Below, piece after piece: positions 21,446-40,298 of a stretch of DNA of 64,000 nt. The translations under genes were made by a program, and so were the position numbers. Below the pieces are notes generated by a model that was not told the DNA's origin, made no database searches, and was given only the letters and a program-made list of their open reading frames with translations. The first letter of the stretch is position 1, and each line of letters starts with the position of its first letter. This stretch comes from Phragmites australis (taxonomy: Eukaryota > Streptophyta > Magnoliopsida > Poales > Poaceae). The stretch lies in NCBI RefSeq assembly GCF_958298935.1, contig NC_084924.1, positions 9,238,001 through 9,302,000 on the forward strand, given 5' to 3'.

Positions 21446-21738
21446 CATACTCCACAATCTGCCGTGTAGCTGCGCGTAGTGTGGCGTCACAGCGGATGCA
21501 GGAACGTACGCAGCCGTAGTCCAGAATTCCGGTGCCATGGTCAGCACTCAGATGTGCACTTTGCAAAAAGGCGCAGCCCACCAACACCTTGCCCTCGCCT
21601 CTACTTATAGAGGGGTAGCCAAATGCTGCGACGCACATCAACCACACTGCTCTCACTCTGCACTCCAAGACCAACAAGAGAGGCTGCCATCAAGCAGCAG
21701 GAGGAGGAGGAGAGCAAGGCCTCGTCGTCGTCGTCGCC
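21446..21738 (+). promoter_or_regulatory. Likely core promoter and 5' leader of GS1
   Basis: This is the only unique sequence between the TRIM-like element and the GS1 start codon. A weak TATA-like CTTATAGA lies at about 21604, 135 bp before the ATG, followed by a CA/CT-rich stretch typical of plant leaders (CATCAACCACACTGCTCTCA at about 21637). An ATG at 21623, out of frame with GS1, opens a 98-codon frame across the start. If transcription starts about 30 bp after the TATA-like site, it would not be in the mRNA. Confidence 0.35.
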
Positions 21739-24700
21739 ATGTCTCTGCTCGCCGATCTCATCAACCTTGACCTGTCGGGCAGCACCGAGAAGATCATCGC
21801 CGAGTACATATGGTGAGAGATCGCTTCGTTTCTTCCTCTTGTTCATCTCGACCACTGTTGCATCTGATGTTTTTATTTTTCCCATCTTCTCCATGCTGTT
21901 CTCTTGGGATCTTGTTTAGAATGGGGTTTATGCCTCTCGGATAAGTTTAGCAACTACCAAGCTTATATATTATGGTCTTTCAGATGCTGCTGCGTTCATA
22001 ACTTCATACGCTTTCTAAATAAAGTTTCAAGTTTTAGGAAGACTCCTACGAACTACAGCTTGTTGATTTTATTATGCGCTCCAACCAGTTGTGCATAGTC
22101 ATTCCCTTTTCAAGATTGTTATATTCTTTTCATGATTTCTCTGTTTGTTCCAAAATGCGGGTGCTTACTTGTTCCCCTTCACAAGTGATTACACACCTCA
22201 GCAAGCCGCTTTTAGGCCGTACTAATCCACTACTAATTACACCTTGTCTGATTCAGGGTTGGCGGTTCTGGGATGGATGTGAGGAGCAAAGCTAGGGTAC
22301 AGTACACGTTTTTTGCACCATGATAACCATGAATCCTTATCTTGTTACCTTTTTTTAGTGATATGTGCCATACAAATGTGCCTCGTGAGCTGTGATAACT
22401 TTTCAAGTGCCTTCTCAATATGAAAATGCTCAGCTCTCCTGCGTGTTCTTGAAATACAAAACTTTTCAAGTGCTTAACAACTCACTTTGATCAGACATTG
22501 TCTGGACCTGTTGATGACCCAAGCAAGCTTCCGAAATGGAATTTTGATGGCTCCAGCACAGGCCAAGCCACGGGTGACGACAGTGAGGTCATCCTTTGGT
22601 ATGCTCTTGAGTCCACTCTTCAGTTGCACCTTGATGTGTGTGTGTGTGCCTTGAAGTTGAAGCGTTGAACTAATTTCCCTTCACGTTTTATTTTTTACAT
22701 CAAGTCCTCAAGCCATCTTCAGGGACCCGTTCAGGAGGGGGAAGAACATCCTTGTAACAGATCCTCCTCCTTTTTGTTCATACTTGCAAAGTTTCTGACA
22801 TGGATTTTGTTTATGAGTGATCCAAATTTGAGCTGTTTGTAGGTTATCTGTGACTGCTATGCACCGAACGGAGAACCGATTCCGACCAACAAGCGGCACG
22901 GCGCAGCCAAGATATTCAGCCACCCTGATGTCAAGGGTGAAGAACCATGGTCTGTATCTTCAGTTCTTTCATACCTGTAGTTCTGAACAAATCAATGAAC
23001 TATTATTTGTGCATACCACTTTGTTTCAACCTAATAGTGCTTCTTATTGCGCACGAAAATCAGGTTTGGGATTGAGCAAGAGTACACCCTTCTTCAGAAG
23101 GACAACAACTGGCCTCTTGGGTGGCCACTAGGTGGCTACCCTGGTCCTCAGGTAACTAGCCATGTTGCACACTGCAGCAACTAATCTTGGCAAAGATCCT
23201 ATTTTCTCCCACATTGTAATGAAAGACTACTCCTCAGCAAGTCAGCACAATCAAGAGAGAAGAAAACTTAGTTGCAAATGTAGAATTTTACTGGCCCAAT
23301 AATTCCTGATAACTTGGCATTGCTATGTATTACTACTTGGTAGTAGCCATGTCAGAGTTGTTAAGCTTGAGTCATCAATGGTTGCTGGTATAAATGAATT
23401 TCAGTTGGTTTCATGAGCCATTTCTTGTCACTATACAAAAAAAACTATGGATTCTGAAATTGTATGACAGGGACCGTACTACTGCGCCGCCGGAGCTGAC
23501 AAATCTTATGGCCGGGACATCGTAGACGCGCACTACAAGGCCTGCCTCTACGCCGGCATCAACATCAGTGGGATCAACGGAGAAGTCATGCCCGGGCAGG
23601 TGAAACGCGCAATGTTACTTTCACTGCATTACTTGTTAGTATAAGCCTACTTCCGCGCCTTTTTCGACGACTTTGCGTCATCTGCTGATGGAGTTCTGTA
23701 TCGACAGTGGGAGTTCCAGGTTGGCCCGGCCGTCGGCATCTCGGCCGGCGACGAGCTCTGGGTGGCTCGCTACATTCTCGAGGTAAAACTGCCTTGTCTT
23801 ACTGTAATGTCAGATACCATACGAACTCAGATTATGCGACGTTTTGCTGATGAGACGTGCTATTTTCCCTGTGGCGGATAGAGGATCACTGAGATTGCTG
23901 GTGTGGTCGTCTCCTTCGACCCCAAGCCAATTCCGGTGAACATTTTTTTTCTAGCAAATGTTTCAGTTTGATCTATGGTTATGTTACCCTGCTGGTCTTA
24001 TGACATCCGTGTGCATGTGACTGCAGGGAGACTGGAACGGTGCTGGTGCTCACACTAACTACAGGTATAATTTTTTTTTTTAAAAATGTCTTGTGCAAGT
24101 AGTAGTACTACTTTGCTGGATCTTATTCTCTTGTACTGCAGCATGTCTTATAGAAATTTGTTCGAATCCTGATGTGGTTGCAGCACCAAGTCGATGAGGA
24201 GCGACGGCGGGTACGAGGTGATCAAGAAGGCGATCAAGAAGCTGGGCATGCGGCACCAGGAGCACATCGCCGCGTACGGGGACGGCAACGAGCGCCGCCT
24301 CACCGGCCGCCACGAGACCGCCGACATCAACACCTTCATCTGGGTGAGAGCACGAGATAGCAACAGCTCCACATCCGCGTTCTTTCAGTCAGATCACGCG
24401 GCACTCCTCTCTTCCACGAGTAACAAAACGAGAGCATCTTCTCTCTCTTTTTCTGTCAGGGTGTCGCGAACCGCGGGGCGTCGGTGCGAGTCGGCCGCGA
24501 CACCGAGAAGGAAGGCAAAGGTGAGAGGGAGGTCACCGTTGGCCGGTGGACATTGCTTTGCTTACCATACTAACATCCTATTTAAGAGTTCTAGCTCCTA
24601 ATTTTACATTAGATTTTATCTTCATAGGTTAAGATAAATTAGTTTAAATTTATATTTTTAAATTAAAATAAAAATAACATAACTTATCTAAATATCCTTG

Positions 24701-25049
24701 GTGTATTTCTAGAGTTAAGAATATTTAGCTTTAAATTTTTTTAGAGCTAAAGCTCTATCAAACAACCATAAAATTTTATGAGCAGTTTACGAAGTTTTGA
24801 TGGCCTGGTATGTTGAGATTTGTGCTAAAAAGAGTAGATGATAGAGCCAACAGTTAAATGAATATTATATGAAAGTAATGAACGACCGAGATAGATCCTT
24901 CACGTAAAGAGCATGTGAAGTCGCATTTTCTGCTGAACCGGGTGGGATGTTTTGGTTTTGTTACAGGCTACTTCGAGGACCGGAGGCCGGCGTCCAACAT
25001 GGATCCCTACGTGGTCACCTCGCTGATCGCGGAGACCAGCATCCTGTAG
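21739..25049 (+). CDS. GS1: Cytosolic glutamine synthetase, GS1;3-like, 13 exons, truncated C-terminus
   Basis: Makes glutamine from glutamate, ammonium and ATP in the cytosol; the family works as a decamer. Exons: 21739-21812, 22257-22296, 22495-22598, 22705-22753, 22843-22949, 23064-23151, 23471-23599, 23708-23782, 23882-23935, 24027-24064, 24184-24343, 24460-24520, 24967-25049. All introns are GT-AG and in phase, giving 353 aa. There is no transit peptide, hence the GS1 not the GS2 form. Active-site residues are present at the usual plant numbers: E129 and E131 ([10 protein letters not shown]), E192 (INGEVMPG), E199, H249 ([10 protein letters not shown]), R291 and E297 ([11 protein letters not shown]), R311. 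[17 protein letters not shown] resembles rice GS1;3. The stop TAG at 25047 replaces the Trp of the common ..ILW ending, and 11 codons of an in-frame tail follow. The catalytic domain is complete, so activity is likely. A MITE lies in intron 12. Confidence 0.95.
24584..24770 (-). mobile_element. MITE family A, copy in GS1 intron 12
   Basis: In reverse complement this AT-rich segment matches 52419-52603: both have GAGCT..AGCTCT ends, ATTTTTATTTTAAT.TAAAAATA, AATT.ATTTATCTTAACCTA and GGAGCTAGAA. Its own terminal repeats are eroded (TAGAGCTTTAGCTCTA remains near 24750). It occupies much of the 446-bp intron before the last exon. No coding capacity. Confidence 0.65.
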
Positions 25050-25085
25050 AACCCCAACCACTCCAACGGCGTCGCGGCTCCCTGA
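25050..25085 (+). other. Ancestral GS1 tail, still in frame after the TAG
   Basis: The 11 codons after the TAG read NPNHSNGVAAP and then TGA at 25083-25085. Rice GS1;3, from memory, continues past ..TTILW with a short His/Gly/Ser/Asn tail. This stretch therefore looks like the former C-terminus, cut off by a single TGG-to-TAG change. The frame is still clean. Confidence 0.6.
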
Positions 25086-25112
25086 ATCTTGTGCGCAGTT
25101 TCTTAAGGGGAC

Positions 25113-25640
25113 TTGTGTTGCAGGAATGGCAAATCAGACTGACGCTCTAAGAGACTTTCAGATGACAATAACAACTGCGGTGTGCTCGTTTGTGTGCCTG
25201 TGATACCTGAATTGCGACGTGTTGATTCTGGTCTCTTTATCGGCTTACCTTTGGCACTGAAACTGAGCCTGGCCCGAGAGCTCTCTTGGTGGTATAGATC
25301 AGGGATAAATCTGCTGTATCACTCGTCGATAGAAATCGACAGGTCTCAGATGTAGTGTGTGTGAGCCGTGCTGCAGGGATGGCAAATGAGACTGGCGCTG
25401 TCAGAGACTTCAGGTGACAATAATAACTGCAGTGTGCTCGTCCTCGCAGCTCGCTGTGTGCTTGTGATCGCTGGTGCGTGTCATGTTGACGTTGGTTGTG
25501 GGCTTCTGGGTTCTGTTCATCAGCTTATTTTTGAGCAGGAAGCCTGGAACTACGACGGGGCCGTGAGCTTGAGCCTTGGTGGTACAGATCAGGGATTGTC
25601 TGGTTTATGCCACCTTCATCAAAAGAAATTGATTGTTCTG
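25113..25640 (+). repeat. Tandem duplication in the GS1 3' UTR (period about 252 bp)
   Basis: Copy 1 is about 25113-25345 and copy 2 about 25365-25640. Matched blocks in the same order: CAGGAATGGCAAATCAGACT / CAGGGATGGCAAATGAGACT, GAGACTTTCAGATGACAATA / GAGACTTCAGGTGACAATAA, TGCGGTGTGCTCGT / TGCAGTGTGCTCGT, and TTGGTGGTATAGATCAGGGA / TTGGTGGTACAGATCAGGGA. The copies differ at many sites, so the event is not recent. It probably doubled the 3' UTR or its processing signals. Confidence 0.85.
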
Positions 25641-25699
25641 AAAACAATAAAAAATAGGATGACCCTTATTTTTAAAAAAAATTGTTCAGAGAGCTTTCC

Positions 25700-25865
25700 T
25701 AGTATACTCTCTAAATCTATTTTATAGATATTTTAAAAATATGTTCTCTATAATATTATTATAATATTCTCTAATACTATTATAATACTTTTTAATTTTT
25801 CATATTCAGCAGCTATCTTATTTATTTTCTAATTTCTACTACTCTTCCACTTTCAGGTTTATAGT
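25700..25865 (-). mobile_element. MITE-like element, family B, copy 2
   Basis: The reverse complement of this AT-rich block aligns with 20451-20605 (AGTAGTAGAAATTAGAAAAT.., GTATTATAATAGTATTAGAG.., AATATTATAGAGAACA). It lies just after the duplicated GS1 3' UTR. It is more diverged than copy 1. Confidence 0.5.
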
Positions 25866-27695
25866 TATCCTTTATGATAAATAAAAATATTCACTCAGAA
25901 AGGGAGCCTTCCAGATTTTAGATTAAGTTTTGTTTCTTCCAAACAACATATTGTACATTACACGACAGAGCTGAGTTCACAAAGTAGACCATGACTCAAC
26001 GCCCACATATTTAAGGATTAACAATGTAAATTACAAATACAATACCAGAAACAATAGAGAAAAATCCTAAAAAAAAACTACACAAAAAATATGCAAATGG
26101 ACAGGCTATGGATAGTATCCAATATAGACAACAGTATACTAAGTTCATAGTTGAAGTCCATTTTCCTCAAACCCCTCTATCCTCAGCTTGTTCCGACCAC
26201 CAAGATCAAAAGTTGATCAGCAACTTGAGAACACACTTCATGAAGCCCATGTCTCCATTATTACTATCAAAACCACGATTACTTTACTGCAAATAAATGC
26301 AAGAAACGGTAGGTGATCACTAGCTAAGAACTCTCTCCACTGGACTACAGGACTTGGCCTTGCTTGCTGTTGTGTTCTGACTTAATTCAGTGCTTCAAAT
26401 TATACCAAAACATAAGAAGTGACAAATTCAAGAGAGCTTAGCACAAAAAATAAGTTGACAATATGAACTAATATCTCTATCCTGGGCCTGCGGTGATCCG
26501 GAAGCTCCGCTCAGCGAAATTCACATAGAGAAAGCGGTGATGGATGATGTGATGAACATATGCATAAATTCATGCACAGGGGGCACAAAGAGAAGTTATA
26601 ACTTTCTTCAGCTAATTACATGTTTGCCGATGTGATTTTATAAAGTTGAAACTAGGGAGGTAGAATACCTCTCGGCAGCGGCGACGTTGGTGAACTTGAC
26701 ATCGGTGCAGCCAATCAGAATAATGAAGCACACCCACAGTTCGCACAAATCACACCCAGACTACGAACAGGAACCGAGAAAGCAACAAAAGAAAATCTCA
26801 AAGGGAGAAACACGGACAAACTAAAGTGAGGATCCAAACGCAAATTAGTCTTAATAAAGCTAGGAATACCTTTCTCTCGGCGCCAGCACCCGCAACTAAT
26901 CAGACTAGCGAATCAGAGTCGATGTTCGCAGCCAATCTCGCACCCGGCGCCGACGACATAGGTGCTCCACTTTTGCCGACAGCGGATCCACAATCTACGC
27001 TCGATCCCACTTCTTGGCATGCTCCGTTTCTTGAGTAGCGGATACGTGATGGAGGAGCCAACGTAGCAGATGCGTGAAGGAGCTGGCGTCATGAATGTGT
27101 GATGGAGGCAAACCAATGGTGGGGCGACATAGTCGAGGGTTTAGTGTGGCCACGTGATTCGTCAACACTGGCCCAAGGGTTTGGCGTCGTTTGACCGTTT
27201 GGGCTAAAACCGTAACTCAGTCTGTGGGCAGGAAAACCGTTTCAAACCAAAAGACACATCAAACCGCCCCAAACTGATTCCTCCCAAATCCAAACCAAAC
27301 CAATCCATTTACCAGATCTGCCCATTTACAACCAAACAAAATAAGCCCAAAACAAAACCCAAACCATTATAACTGTTTCAGCCCAAACAATTACCAGGCT
27401 TAGCCACAGGTGTCATAGAGGTGGGAGTAAGACTGATATGCAAAATGCGCAAACAAAAAACACATCAATATATTACTAGGAGAAACACACCTCTCAATTA
27501 CAGCACTGTGACAGGATTATTACCGCATGCTGTGCCAGCGGCTAAGTCTGCAGTATGGGCAATAAAACGAGAAGAGTCTGCTACATACATTTTATTCATT
27601 GGTGAGATGTAACAAAAAAAAAAGACTATCAAATATGAGGCCGGATGGAAAGTTTGCAAGTGCCTCAACTCTCTAAAGCGCGGGCTCTTCAAAAT
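25866..27695. other. Intergenic space between converging GS1 and PGM genes
   Basis: No gene that I can support. A minus-strand open stretch at about 26710-26668 (DVKFTNVAAAER before a GTATTC donor-like site) and another at about 26515-26480 (RSFRITAGPG before a TAG) look coding-like but are too short to identify. 27240-27400 is A/C-rich low complexity. The PGM 3' UTR should occupy the last few hundred bases on the right. Confidence 0.5.
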
Positions 27696-35074
<7,379 letters not shown>

Positions 35075-38000
35075 GGCTGCGCTGCCGACGAGCCGCCGAC
35101 GGTTGCCGCACGAGGCGAGGAGGGGGTGGTGGTGGAGAGATCGGGCGTGAGAGGGAGGGGAGGGAGTGGTGGTGTGATGACGATGGCGACGAGGGCGTGG
35201 CGGTATTATAGCGGGTGTGGAGGGAGAGCACAATCGGAGGATCATTCCGTTGCGGCGTTGCCCTCCTCGCTTCTTCTTTTTTTCTTTCTTTTTGCTCGCC
35301 TCCTAAAATTTTCCGGTGGTTTTCTTGTGCTTTTTTCTGTTTGTTTATTGTGCTTTCTTTATAGAATAACTAGGTTGACATAGTTTACACTGTATCTAAT
35401 GTTCGATGTACGGTTGTAAGTTTTAGATTTTTTGAGTTATTAGGTTGATTAAAACTCATTTAATTAACAAGAGATTTATCTCCATCTAATTAACTTAAAA
35501 AATAAACTAAGCAATAATCCATTGGGTAACCATTTACATCCTTGGTTCGATGGACCATTAGAAGATGAAAATTTTCTATGGACTACGGTTTGTATAGTTT
35601 TGTTTATAATTTTAGAACAGCCGTTTGTGAGTGGTTTTCAGCTCTTAAGGTATTAGTTTCATATTTAATAAAGTTGCAGTTTTTTGAATCATTCAATTGT
35701 GTGGCTCAGGTTTAAGAAACACAAGACAAGTGTGATATGATATCTGAATTTACTATAAGCACAACAACTTTTACTAAGCAAAACACGATATAATACCATA
35801 AGTCCATATGTTCTACTATACACATAATATAAATCCTCAAATATTATTGGTTTTTCCTGAAACAAAATTAGTTCGTCACACGCAATTCTGCGCCATGATG
35901 CATTGAGAAAAATAAGAGAAACTTTGTGTTACCAGATTAAATCTAAAAGAAAAGCAAGCAAAAAATGGGAATGCAAAAGGCAAAAGTAGCATGCCAACGA
36001 ACTGTGGAAAATACTAACGACCCACATCACTGACGATATGCGGCACATCGCTTTTCTCCAACTGCAAAAGCACATAGTTTGCATCCCAGGATCAGTAGTA
36101 GTTGTTGCCTAATCAAACTCTTCGTCCCATTATATTACATGCATGATAAACCGGTATTATTATTATTATTTTGCGAAAGATAAACTACTGATTCCAAGGT
36201 GCAATCGAGTGAACTAGAAATCCAAGTACGCGATGATCTCGAAGAATTCCGATTCCTTGGTCGCGAACACTTCTGCTTTTCAGGTACCTGCTTGAGGCAC
36301 ACGTCGATTAGCTGATTAAGACGTTGTACTGTCGCAGCGATGATTTGGCTATGGCCCACTTGGCAGGACACCGACACAGCGTACGCGTGGAGCGGGCGCC
36401 GAGGGCCCGTCATGATCCCGTGCCAATCGGGTGTGAGGTGTCGCCGTGTCGGTGGACCCGGCTCGTCGAGGGTCGTGATCTAGTCTCGATTTTTTAAATA
36501 ATCTCGACTAGTTGATTCACACGTCGTTTATTCTTTTCTTATCCTTAGTCCCCACCTTGTTACCAGCTATGATCTACAAATATAAAACTAATTTTACTAA
36601 TATAAATAAAGAAAGAAATCATGAGAGAAATTAGTGAAGAGTCTCATTCTTTTTGGATCTTATCTGAAATCAAACTACAGTACCACACTCAACGTATTCA
36701 TTCGGCGACGCTCCTATAACGCATCCACATCTTCGTACTATGAATTTGTGATCGATATTATCGTATATAATGTTTATATTTTCATTGCAATACACGAACA
36801 TTTAGCTAGTATTATTTTAATAAATAATCATAGAAAGATTATATGTTTCTTTAAAATTGCACGGATGTATTTTAGTCGATGCTGCGAATGGTGGAGTTTC
36901 GGCATTCCCTTCACCGACTAGAACATTTCGGCAATTGGGAACACGACAAGGTCCTTAGCCATATCGTGTCGCTGCCTTCTCCCTCCTGTCAACGATATGT
37001 AAACGATCTTGAAATATTTATAGGTTAAATACGGATATTTGCTTGTCACAGAAGAACATCGCAAAAATATATAGAGATTTTTATACTAGTTTAGACCTCT
37101 CATAGGATGATAATCTTATATCATATACAAACATTACAAGTATAGGGTATGTGGATCTAAGTGGATTTCTATATGTTCTAAAGTCCTAGTCAGATGATGA
37201 TGATTTTTGTCATGAACTTTTTATGGGTGTGTATGGATTCTAACCAATTAGACTTAATGTAGGTCTTGTAAATTCATAGATCATGAAGGCACGAGGACTT
37301 GTATTGGATTATTGTGCTTGTTGAAGGCTTGTAGTCTTGTGTTGATCTCTTTTGAGTGTTTTGGGCGTAACCCGTATATTCCTTTTATAGTTGGGGAAAA
37401 GCGGGCATAACCTACCTGAACTCCTTCGAACGTATCTTGAACCGTAGATCTTCCGAATATCTAGGAGAAATCTGCCAAATATGAGCATAGTTTCCTTATC
37501 AAGTATGATTACTTACATGATGTTTATCCTCATGCCTTGGATACTCCAAGGCTGTTATGAACTATACCGGAACGAGTGAAGGACATATGTGGTGTGGGTA
37601 TCTTGTAGATACACGGTATTTATAGAATATATAATAGATATTTATATATCCTTGTCACTCCCATACATCTTCTTCTTCCTCTCGTCGAGCTAAAGTCACG
37701 TGCAGAGGCGACAACAAGGGAGGGAGAGAGATGGTGGTCAAGCAAAGGAGTGAGCAAAGGGCGGTGGGGAGAGTGAGGGTGATGAGTAGCCGCCTCAAGG
37801 TATTTTTTCTCTTTTTTTTTTTTGCATAGATGTTAGATTAGAGTATAATTAGTATTGTTGGGATAGCATTTATAGAAAAAAAAATAGTAGATTAGAGTTG
37901 GTAAATGTAGAACTTTAAATTGAGATCAATAAAGTGTGGTCCTAGGCTTAGAAATGTATGCAATAGATTTAGAACTAGGATTAGAAAAACACTAGGTTTT

Positions 38001-38530
38001 ATAAAATAAATTTAGCAAGTATTTGTAGATGTGTAGAATATTTATGGAATATTGAACCTAGGTTTATAATATTTGTTAGTAGGCAAAATAATTTGATTGA
38101 CTTTTTTTTATATAGTAGTGTCAAGCATTTGTAGAATTTTTAGACGCACCATGCTACACAATGTGTCCCCTGTCACCATCACCAATAACTCGATGTACCC
38201 TTTTTCAGACGATGTGACAACCCCACACACAGGAATCAATACCCTGCAGCTTAGCATTCCTTCCTATACTCACTCCATCCACCACCCTATCTTCTGACTA
38301 TAAAGTGGGGAAGCACAACCATGGAGTGGGCACTCGCAAATCACTTCATATCATGTCGCCACCAAGAAGAGAGTTTGAGAAACTAAGTTAAAATGTGTCT
38401 TGATTTATATATAATGAGTGATTAATAAAGTTGTTGATTTGGTTTGTTAAGTTTTGGATTGGTTGAGCTTGGTTTGAGCATTTTGATTACGGACTAACTG
38501 GAGTTAGAGTTGGAGAAATGTGTTAATTTA
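35075..38530. other. PGM 5' leader/promoter, then intergenic DNA
   Basis: 35075-35260 is GC-rich and is the likely PGM leader and promoter (minus strand). After that I see no gene. 36480-36135 on the minus strand is open for 92 codons (RRPLHAYAVSVSCQVGHSQI, then IAATVQRLNQLIDVCL) and coding-like but not recognised. A (TAT)n run lies at about 36155-36170. 37020-37660 resembles worn LTR sequence but has no clear ends. 38140-38340 is non-coding. Confidence 0.5.
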
Positions 38531-39796
38531 TCTTATAGTGTGTAGGTGACAGATCAGGGCTAAGCAGTGCTTGATGTCAGACGATCAAGAAGGCTAGACG
38601 CAGTCAAGAGTGATTCTAGCTGTACATGTGGAGGTTAAGCAAAGCATGAAACGGAGAATGAAGACGGTGTGTTGATGAAGTCAAGCGAAAGGGATGTCTG
38701 TGCAAATGATAAGATGTCCTGAGGGATAGAGAGCGGGAGAGACTTGTCGGTAGTCAGGATCGTAAAACAGAGTACACGTGTCGATATCAGAGCGTTTGCT
38801 TAAGGTGTAAGCAAGTGGCAAGTCACACTTTAGTGTGCAAAGGGTTTCACAGTTGGATATCAAAACCGTATGAGGACTGAATGAGTATATGGTACCATCG
38901 TAAAGCTTGCGTCGAGGCGAAGCTAAGTTGTGAAGGCATCGTGACCGTTCGATGGATGGAGCAAGAAATATACTAAAATATCCTCGGTAGTAGGTAGGAG
39001 TGTATTGCAAGAGATGAGTATTTTGGTAACAAGCTAAGAAACTTAGGGGTCAAGTTTCCCAAGCCTATAAATAGAGGGGCATGACTATATGAGAGTTTGA
39101 ACCAGCCACTTGAGCCCTTTATTCCACCCATTTGAGAGCCTAGTGCTAGGGTTTTAGAGGAGAGGAAGATAAGTGCTTAGCCTATGTAATAGGTGAGAAT
39201 TTTTTAGAGAAAAAAATCTTATAATTTACCTAAAATAGGGCCGACCTCCTTGAGTAATGAAGTTTATATTTTTGCATACGCTCGAATTCCTCTCTTTTAA
39301 GCAACTCTCTATTGATTTCCTTGCAAACTGGCAAATTTTTCTTTTTTAGTTGTGATCTTCTTATTGATTTCCATTTTTGTCTTTGCTGCGATTTTTCAAT
39401 CTTAGAAAGTTGTTCTTCTTATTGCTAGAGGCATAAATGTTCATATACTCATGCATTTTAGAGGATCTTGAATCTCTTGTCTCTAGATCATCAACTTGGA
39501 GAGTTGTTTCTTATAGTGACTATCTTTTTTGCTTTGTTATTCGTTCAAGTTTTAAGCTTTTCTGTTTAAAAATATATGAAATGGTCTTAAATAGAGCCTA
39601 TGGTTCATATTCCATCCGATGAGTCATATTATCTTGGAATTTTTTTCTCGTTTTGTCTATCTAAAGTTTATGCTTTTGTTTGTGCGTTTTTGAGAGTATT
39701 GTGTGAACAAAGAGTAGATCATTTATTTCGTAGAAATTTGTAAGACGTCTATTTACCTCTCCTCTAGTCGTTGTTATCAGTCCTACAGAGTTAGGT
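38531..39796 (+). repeat. Probable LTR or retroelement-derived promoter region
   Basis: A strong TATAAATAGAGGGG box lies at 39066-39079, followed by a long T-rich leader-like region with no coding sequence. The pattern of a TATA box, GAGCCTAGTGCTAGGG, AGGTGAGAATTTTTTAGAGA and TTGAGTAATGAAGTTTATAT resembles grass LTR sequence that I have seen near repeats, but I find no second copy in the window and no TG..CA ends with target duplication. Confidence 0.35.
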
Positions 39797-40298
39797 GTTC
39801 CTGTGCCCAAAGAGGTGCATATTTTGATGTGCTTATATAGCTCTCTTTGCAAGTTAAAGAAGTCCCATGATATCTCCTATACATACGGTAAGAGGTACTT
39901 TATATGTGCCAACTACGAATATGACCCACAAGAGGAGAAGCTCTACAACGATTATTAGCTGGTAAAACACACAAGCAAACACTCTCATCCTTGTGATTTG
40001 ATGCACAATTCTCTTTCATATTTCACTGATGCTTACTTTTTTATGTGCGTAGTTTCCTCCACCTCTCTGTGAGTTCCTAGAGTGTCTTGACAACTAGTAG
40101 TCACCCATAGATGAGGCTCACATCTATTATGAGATGGTGTTGAGGAGAGAGCGCTTCCAACAGTTCAAGGAGGAGCAGAGGCACATTGTGCCCATGAGGT
40201 GCATGATGCAAACAGGGAGAGGAAGCAATGCACAAGGAAAGCTTATCCGGATGCTCAGAGGAAGAGGAAATATTCACACTACACTTAGTAGAGTCTAA
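39797..40298 (+). pseudogene. Decayed gene with GRF-type zinc-finger-like segment
   Basis: 39797-39958 reads LCKLKKSHDISYTYGKRYFI and CANYEYDPQEEKLYNDY, then TAG. This resembles the GRF-zinc-finger-like hypothetical proteins repeated in sorghum and maize (a K..S..YGKR.F.C pattern), though the upstream Cys pair is partly lost. After an intron-like GTAAAA..GTAG gap, 40053-40298 continues PPPLCEFLECLDN, two stops, then SPIDEAHIYYEMVLRRERFQ and QFKEEQRHIVPMRC, the Glu/Arg-rich helix usual for this group. The two in-frame stops show it is dead. The probable function of live relatives is nucleic-acid binding; their real role is unknown. Confidence 0.5.

Noticed and set aside
21623..21919. A 98-codon frame overlapping the GS1 start
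   Set aside because: It is out of frame with GS1, probably begins upstream of the transcription start and runs into intron 1.
26480..26715. Possible small gene on the minus strand between GS1 and PGM (VKFTNVAAAER and RSFRITAGPG)
   Set aside because: The pieces look coding-like but I could not join them with consensus splice sites in phase or match a family.
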